A stretch of DNA of 64,000 nt from Diphasiastrum complanatum (taxonomy: Eukaryota > Streptophyta > Lycopodiopsida > Lycopodiales > Lycopodiaceae): assembly GCA_029204225.1 (NCBI GenBank), contig CM055093.1, positions 4,618,056-4,682,055 on the forward strand, in the 5' to 3' direction. Of this stretch, positions 58,273-64,000 are shown in pieces (position 1 is the first letter of the stretch; each line of letters begins with the position of its first letter). The position numbers were made by a program, and so were the translations under genes. The notes under the pieces were generated by a model that ran no database searches, was not told the DNA's origin, and saw only the letters and a list, made by a program, of their open reading frames with translations.

Positions 58273-60179
58273 CAACCTTGATTCATGCTATTCTTTGTTC
58301 TCATTTATGGTTTACTAGTTATGATTCATCACCTGATCTATGTTTGTAGTGTGTAATAAGCACACGTTTAAAATGATATATTTCACCAGACTTTAATAAA
58401 TTTATATTACTCTAGAGATGCTTCTACAATCAGTTGTCCATATTACTCAATTAATACTATTTTTTTCAATGTTGCTATCCGAGAAATTGAATGTTGGTTT
58501 AACACATTTTGAGAGTAACTAACAACATGGAAGCTGAAATTGTAGGTATTTTTGTATAACTCTGCAAAACTTGTTGAAAAATAAGGTATGAGCAAGTGAT
58601 CTACTAACCTTATTGAACTTTTGACATCAACAGATATCGGTAATCTAGATCCAACAGCTCTTATCCCCATAAAGAATTGACATGATATGAATTTCTCAAC
58701 TTAAATCTAGTATGTATACCAATGGAAGATATAATGAAATGTGTACTTATGTGAATTATTACAGTCGATAATTCATCCGCATGCTCCCTCCTCTGGATGT
58801 AAGCAGCTCTCATCTAGGTTGACTGGGACATATCAGACACATCCAAGCATTAGCAACATTTGCTATATTTACTATTAAGCATTAGGGTATGATGTGTCAA
58901 CTTCTGCTTACTATTTTATGTATTTCTAGGAGATTGGGTAGTTCATTTCCTTTTGTTTTACATGTAGACTGCATGGATTTGCAATTGAGGACTTGTCCTG
59001 GCCAAATTAACTAGGACTTGCATAGATTTGCAATTGAGGACTTGTCCTGGCCAAATTAATTAGGTTGGAGCCACCAAGAACTCTTCTGGGTGGTGTTGAA
59101 GAGCATGTGACCTTCAATAAGTTGGAAGAATTGAGGAAATTAGAAAAAACTTTTTATAAACTGACCGTGTTTCATAATTCCTTCAAAAGATTATTAGAGG
59201 ACAGGAAGTAGGCCAAAGGATAGCTTTCCACACTGCAGTTTAAATGTGTGTATCTCAAATTTGCCAATTGATGATCAGAAGTTCCATTTTATGAATGTCT
59301 TGCTCATTTTACACCTACAAGTTGTCATCACTTGGAGTCTGACTCCTAGCCACGAAGGAGAACAACTAAAGTTCTTATTATCATTTTAAGAACCAAGCTT
59401 TAAAATGATGGAGGATGGTTGGGTTTCAAATTTGACCTTTACTCCCATCGTGATTTTTTTGAATATTTTCAGTTCAATGTTTTAACTACCTTTCTTTGAA
59501 GTGAGCATATTTGTGGGGAGTGCATCAAGAAACTCAGATTAGCCTATGGAAGGTTTGGAGATGAATTTGCAAATTTTTAGGGGCATCAACTCTTAATATA
59601 AATGAGTGAAAGCAATGCTCATTTGGTCATCTGAGACAATTCTAGAATGTTTGCATAAATCATGTAAAGTTTGGTTTGTTCATTATTCACCACGACTGAA
59701 TATCAACTTCATTAATTTCAAAGCATGATGGTTGATCAAGGGGGTTGATGATAAATGTAATTAAGAAAGATCGGTTTGGTCACATGAAAATGCATGGTCG
59801 TTCAAATTTGTGAACCAATAAGTATCAACCATGATTATGACAAACATATCAAGTCATATTTTGTTATTTTCAATGGCATAAAATCACGGTTTTACTCACC
59901 TATGTACTTTTTGGGTTGTAAAAATAGGGAAGCCAAAGTGTGTTTATTATGTAAGTTAAAAAAAGTTGAATTCCCCTAGAATGAATGTTGGATTGCAGCA
60001 TACCGAGGGTGTGCTTTCATGTTGGTGTACAATGTAATAGAGAAGCTATTGAGTTTTGTGCCTTATTTGATTCTCTCTTATATTTCTACAACATGACTGA
60101 TAAGAATTGATGGTAATTGGAAAAATTAATTTTATGAAACTTCCAATATATAAGTAAGATGATTTTCTAGAAATTCTTG
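58273..60179. other. Spacer with a 48-bp tandem duplication at 58967-59063
   Basis: No gene recognised. 58967-59014 and 59015-59063 are near-identical (TTTGCAATTGAGGACTTGTC, then CTGGCCAAATTAA). The rest is AT-rich. Confidence 0.6.
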
Positions 60180-60407
60180 TGCCAAAAAAATTCCTAGTGT
60201 GACATGGGACTTTTTTTATTTATTATCAAAGGTATGACTATAATTATAGGTTGTGTTGATGAATTTTCACAATGTTCACCAATGAGATGAAAATCTTATG
60301 CGAAAAGAATTCTTAGTGTGACATTGGGATTTCATTTTTGATAATCAAAGCCAAGGGCTAAAATTGTAGGCTGTGTTGATCAATCTTCACGATAGTTACC
60401 AATGAGG
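60180..60407. repeat. 120-bp direct duplication
   Basis: Copies start at 60180 and 60300. Shared blocks: AATTC(C/T)TAGTGTGACAT, TAGG(T/C)TGTGTTGAT and CACCAATGAG. Diverged. Confidence 0.7.
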
Positions 60408-60429
60408 AACTTTGTTGAATTTCATAACA

Positions 60430-60690
60430 AAGACAAAGAACACAATGACATTTGTTTCGGGACTTTGACCTAAAAACAAGTAACCTTTGTCAGTATTTTT
60501 TAATGGTCCTAGTTTTAGGCCAAAATCATGGTTTTTTAAAGGATTCTCTAAGTTGCAATTAAAAAAAATGTTAGAAAGTGTCTATTTTTAATGAAGCACT
60601 GCAGGGTTTTTTTTTTTTTTTTTTTTTGCAAATTTTATGAAACCATTATAATTACATATTGCATAACATTTCAAGACAACACATGATTTT
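60430..60690 (-). repeat. Inverted copy of the X-region repeat (20400-20660, 23760-24020)
   Basis: The complement reads through the same landmarks in the same order: TATGTAATTATxATGGTTT, CATTAAAAATAGxCACTTT, ATCATGATTTTGGTCTAAAA-like, CTAGGACCATTAAAAAATAC, and AAAGTCCCGAAACAAATGTC. Diverged, with a T23 tract at 60605-60627. Confidence 0.75.
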
Positions 60691-60789
60691 TGAAAGTCCA
60701 AACGCCATTAAAATACAAAAGGGCTTAAATTATATTATGTATACATTTTTTTCAAAGTACATTTTCTAAGGAATTTTCACTGATGCCTC

Positions 60790-62430
60790 TCAATTCAGAA
60801 CTTGACATATTCTGAACACTCGTTTTTAGCCAATGAGGTGAAAGACCCGTCTTCTTCATCAGAGTCCACTAGCATATCGTCCTCAGAATCCGCATCCAAT
60901 GTTGATAAAAAACCTTGTAAGTCAACTTTCCTCTGTTGTTGATGAGTTGACGACGATGGTTGTCTCATTAATCCAAGTCGTTCATTCAATATGGCTATAG
61001 TTGACTTTCATAGATGATTGGTCATTGTTAACTCAAAATTAAAAGCCAAAACATCTACATCTTGTAAATTCAAATCATCAACCCTCGGTTGGTTCTTTGG
61101 CAATCGTTTTCTCTTGACCTTTGGATCTACTTGCAACATTTCAAGCTCGTACCTTCCCAAAAAAGCATTCGGTGAAGTGGTGCGCAACCAATGGACACAT
61201 AGTACTTTTGTTTGATTGCTATTTTGAATGAAACCAAGTAGTTTCGCAATCCAAAATGGATGTCCTTCATTGTTTTCTGAAGCTAGAAGTGCAACAAGGC
61301 TTCCATTTGAATTTCATTCAGATTATCGCGCCACTTCATTTTTGCAGCTTTTACACTTTGCGTATCCTTCCTTGAGCCTTGAGCCCACATAAATTTCATG
61401 CTCCTCACCTTGCACAAGCTCCAAGAAATCATTATCTCGACGGAGATTTGAAGGTTCGACAACTGTAGTTGAAGTTCCTAATTTCTGAGGCCAGTGAAAT
61501 TCTTCAGTTGTTGATGCGTGTTCAAGATTGAGCAAACTGATTTTTTGTTCCTCGAAAAGTCCAACCACCAATGCTTGAAAAGCTGCCTGAATACTTGATT
61601 CCAAAAAAATTAATGAGGCAAATGGGTCAACCTCACGATGCTCTCTTTGTGCTTTTTATTCTACTAGCATGGACTTCAAGGGAGACAACGCAACAAGCTT
61701 GATTTGACCAGAAGGCTTATTGAGCAAGAACCGTATTCCTTCAACAGGTAACGATGAAATTGAACTTGAAATTTATTTGTCCCATAGCAATGTGATGCCA
61801 ATTTCATTGCATTTGATTTTAAACTGATGCTGAAAGTTAATATCATTAATATTAGCAACGAAACGATTTGTTTCAAATCAAATGTGTGCCTAAACGTCAC
61901 ATTTGGCTGTGGCAGATATGATTCTTCAAAATGCTTTGAAGCACTGGTAAAGAAAATGCCTTCTTGCATCTTAGTCTTTTGGAAAAACAACTAAACATTT
62001 GATCAATTTGATTATGGGTGTGACCCACTCAGAAATCCTATTTTTATTTTTTTGAAAATTTGTTTTTCTACCAACATGGATAAGCAAGCCAATATAGTTT
62101 GATTTTTATTTTCCCTAGCAGTGTTGTCAAGTTGAAAATACAGTATTTCTGGAAGATTATCACCAAATTCGCAAACCATCTTTTGTACAATGGTTATGGT
62201 CAAATTTGGATCATTTCGAACATTGGGATAATTGAAATATACTTTCGATTCCAATGTGCAATTATACAAATTTCTTCTGATCCATGCCATCGATGACAAG
62301 GCCAAGATACTTTTGTGGACATTCCAAGCATTTCTTTCCATGTTTCGCCAAATTTTTGTCTTTCAATTGTTTGTTGATCTCTGTGCACTTGAAGCGCTTT
62401 TGCAGCATCCACTACAAAATGTAACAATTA
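60790..62430 (-). pseudogene. Decayed DUF7869-type (transposase-like) gene
   Basis: From high to low coordinates on the minus strand: 'VVDAAKALQVHRDQQTIERQ' (62420), 'LVIDGMDQKKFV' (about 62300-62265), 'NLPEILYFQLDNTARENKNQ' (62160-62102), 'TILACLSMLVEKQIFKKIKI' (62101-62042), then, after a one-base shift, 'GHTHNQIDQMFSCFSKRLR' (about 62025-61965). This IDGMDxxK / LDNxxxENKN / GHTHxxID order is, from memory, that of the DUF7869 family of unknown function. The C-terminal part follows: 'GLFEEQKISLLNLEHASTTE' (61560-61500), 'NNEGHPFWIAKLLGFIQNSN' and 'VLCVHWLRTTSPNAFLGRYE' (61280-61155), and an acidic end 'DADSEDDMLVDSDEEDGSFT' (60890-60830). At least four frame changes or stops. Whether this family is mobile is inference from copy decay and surroundings. 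Confidence 0.65.
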
Positions 62431-62439
62431 AAATATTTC

Positions 62440-63321
62440 AATAAAATTAAGATAATATCATAACATTAAAATAAGTTCTAAAGTATTTTTCATAATTGAC
62501 ATATAGAATAGTGTCCAAATTGGATGCTCCACTATTTCTTACATCAATTTTGCACATCAAGGTATAACTAGAACATGAAGAACCAAATAGACTGTGAATG
62601 AAATGATTCCTCCATGTTTCAAACTTTGAACTCTTTGGAAAATTACAGCGACCAAAGTGATGACCATTTGCTTGCTTGTCTCCTCCAACTTTGTCCTTTC
62701 TTGATATGTCTCCACCATAAAATTCCATGAATGAGCCTCCATCTCCATCTTGCCACAAGATATTATCAAACCTTGGAAATCCATGAGTAGGTGAGTACAT
62801 TAATGATGCAAATCCAGCACCACATGACTCCATAAACCAAGTAGGTTGCACTAGTCCATCTTCAAGATCTACCTGACACAAGAAAATGACATAAACCAAG
62901 TAGGTTGCACCAGTCCATCTTCAAGATCTACTTGACACAAGAAAATGACCATGAATTCACCAAAAAATGACAATCTCCAAACATTGGCATCAAGTAGCTC
63001 AAAACTTGAGAGCTTGATCATGGATGAGTGATATAATGAGCCTCCAATAGCTTCATTTCCATCAGCAAAACTAGCCAAGAATGCTAGTACAACTCCAACA
63101 ATAAGATATTGCAAGACAATGTAGCTAGTTTGTCCATATCTTGACAATTTGCACACATCCACATGAAATAGCACAAACATGAGATAGAACAAGTAAAGTA
63201 AACTAGAACAAAACTTCCTTGCTGCCCCTTTGGCCTTACTTGAGTCTTCAATAAGCTGCAAAAATAGATCCATAACATCTTTGCCAAATGGCCTTCCTTT
63301 GATGCTCTTGACTAGCTCCAA
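62440..63321 (-). pseudogene. Minus-strand ORFs with hydrophobic segments, partly shared with 15842-16270
   Basis: Frame 63321-62869 (150 aa): 'MELVKSIKGRPFGKDVMDLF', then two hydrophobic stretches (about 43-58 'SSLLYLFYLMFVLFHV' and 66-86 'YIVLQYLIVGVVLAFLASFA'), then 'FFGEFMVIFLCQVDLEDGLV'. Frame 62899-62447 (150 aa) restarts at 'FLCQVDLEDGLVQPTWFMES', then 'HGFPRFDNILWQDGDGGSFM', 'KSSKFETWRNHFIH' and 'CKIDVRNSGASNLDTILYVN'. The two overlap because of a 59-bp duplication. A related tail at 15842-16270 lies just before a polypurine tract and LTR, so this may be an accessory ORF of an LTR element. Unknown function. Confidence 0.45.
62831..62948. repeat. 59-bp tandem duplication
   Basis: 62831-62889 and 62890-62948 are almost identical (CATAAACCAAGTAGGTTGCA, then GTCCATCTTCAAGATCTAC). 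It breaks the minus-strand ORF and is recent, with only two or three differences. Confidence 0.95.
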
Positions 63322-63426
63322 ATTGCCACCTTTCCTTTTGTGTTGTTAAAGCCCTTTGAGACCAACCTCTTGATCATCAACTTGACCATCAAAGTCATTG
63401 AACAAAATTTGTTTTCCAAATCCATT

Positions 63427-64000
63427 TGTAGTGGGTTTCTTTTCTTGCCTAACCTGAATCGAAGATCTAGTCAATCTAGCATCAAAGAGACAGAATTAGT
63501 TGTCACGCGTAGGTTCGTTCCCATGAGAGCGATAGTTTAGTTCAGATTTCAACATGAATGGAGAATTCACATCTATCTCTACATCCATTAACCCTACTCT
63601 TTAACACTACACATCCCTTAACACTACACATCCACAACAGAGATAGCGTACTCTTTCTCTCTCTCCCTTTCTCTCTCATAAAAAGTATAATAACATACAA
63701 CCCCAATAAGACTCAGATCCAATAATTAGCAAAATCCAAATAAGCATGAGAGATGGAGGAAAAGTGATAGAGAGCAAGGACATTCATCAATCCATTTATG
63801 AAGAGAACCAATCTGCTTTATTGAAATGAGGAAATGAACATGAGGAGCAACTTGAGTTGGTCCCTTCTTCTAGTAGAGATGAGGACCCTGGCCTCTGAAT
63901 CCTATTGGTCCAGTCTTGCCTCTCTTTTTATTCAAATTTTAAAAAGTGTGGGAACCATCAAAATTGGAGGAAAATCCAACTTTATTCACTAACTTGACGT
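63427..64000 (-). repeat. LTR, inverted relative of 38128-38910, running off the window
   Basis: The complement matches the 38 kb LTR from GTCAAGTTAGTGAATAAAGT (near 63995) through GTTGCTCCTCATGTTC, AGAAAGGGAGAGAGAGAAAG and CTATCGCTCTCATGGGAA to AAGAAACCCACTACA at 63427. Similarity is obvious but diverged. The start of the LTR lies beyond 64000. Confidence 0.8.

Noticed and set aside
1-64000. Organelle DNA insertions or rRNA genes
   Set aside because: No plastid, mitochondrial or rRNA-like stretch was recognised.

Overview
The window is nuclear DNA of a land plant with a large, repeat-rich genome. The evidence is genes split by GT-AG introns, a plant-type B-box protein, a plant aldo/keto reductase and nested LTR retrotransposons primed by initiator tRNA-Met. 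AT-rich spacers, long (GA)n tracts, one 8.1 kb TE-filled intron and unusual mobile gene families suggest a seed-free plant (perhaps a fern) or another big-genome lineage. The species cannot be fixed from sequence alone, and no bacterial or organellar block was seen.

Only three host genes are convincing. (1) The 3' end of a plastid-type aldo/keto reductase gene lies on + (exons 62-124, 239-307, 8408-8524); its last intron is 8.1 kb and holds retroelement wreckage. (2) A single-exon gene for a small complex I subunit (ESSS/NDUFB11-like) is at 17700-18029 (+). (3) A three-exon double B-box zinc-finger protein (BBX group IV) is at 50786-52397 (+). They are unrelated genes separated by transposons and do not form an operon or cluster.

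Layout. 1.5-6 kb: Ty3/gypsy relics inside the reductase intron. 10-16 kb: minus-strand Ty1/copia remnants, with an unidentified plus-strand coding relic at 11.2-11.7 kb wedged between them. 19.5-27.4 kb: a minus-strand tandem array of one copia-like element, with two near-identical units of about 3 kb and a third partial pol. 27.4-31.2 kb: a plus-strand gypsy fragment (RT, RNase H, integrase, then an extra coiled-coil ORF) ending in a PPT and LTR. 32.2-32.7 kb: tandem repeats. 32.8-36.9 kb: a minus-strand gag-only (non-autonomous) LTR element with a nested integrase scrap. 38.1-38.9 kb: an LTR whose inverted relative is at the right edge of the window (63.4-64 kb).

39.1-42.1 kb holds the least explained material: a degenerate kinase-like reading frame followed by exon-like frames (Gln-rich coiled coil, then a conserved-looking unknown domain). 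42.2-44.6 kb is an LTR, PBS and leader without pol. 46-50 kb has 74-bp tandem repeats, a dimeric tRNA-like SINE unit, a perfect-looking foldback (MITE-like) and short duplications. 53.5-58.3 kb is a complete but decayed hAT transposon with GC-rich inverted ends. 60.8-62.4 kb is a decayed minus-strand gene with the LDN...ENKN...GHTH motif series of the DUF7869-type family. 62.4-63.3 kb is a minus-strand ORF with hydrophobic segments, part of which recurs next to an LTR at 15.8-16.3 kb.

Most transposon genes carry stops and frameshifts. Many in-frame stops are TAG, which fits decay of methylated CAG.
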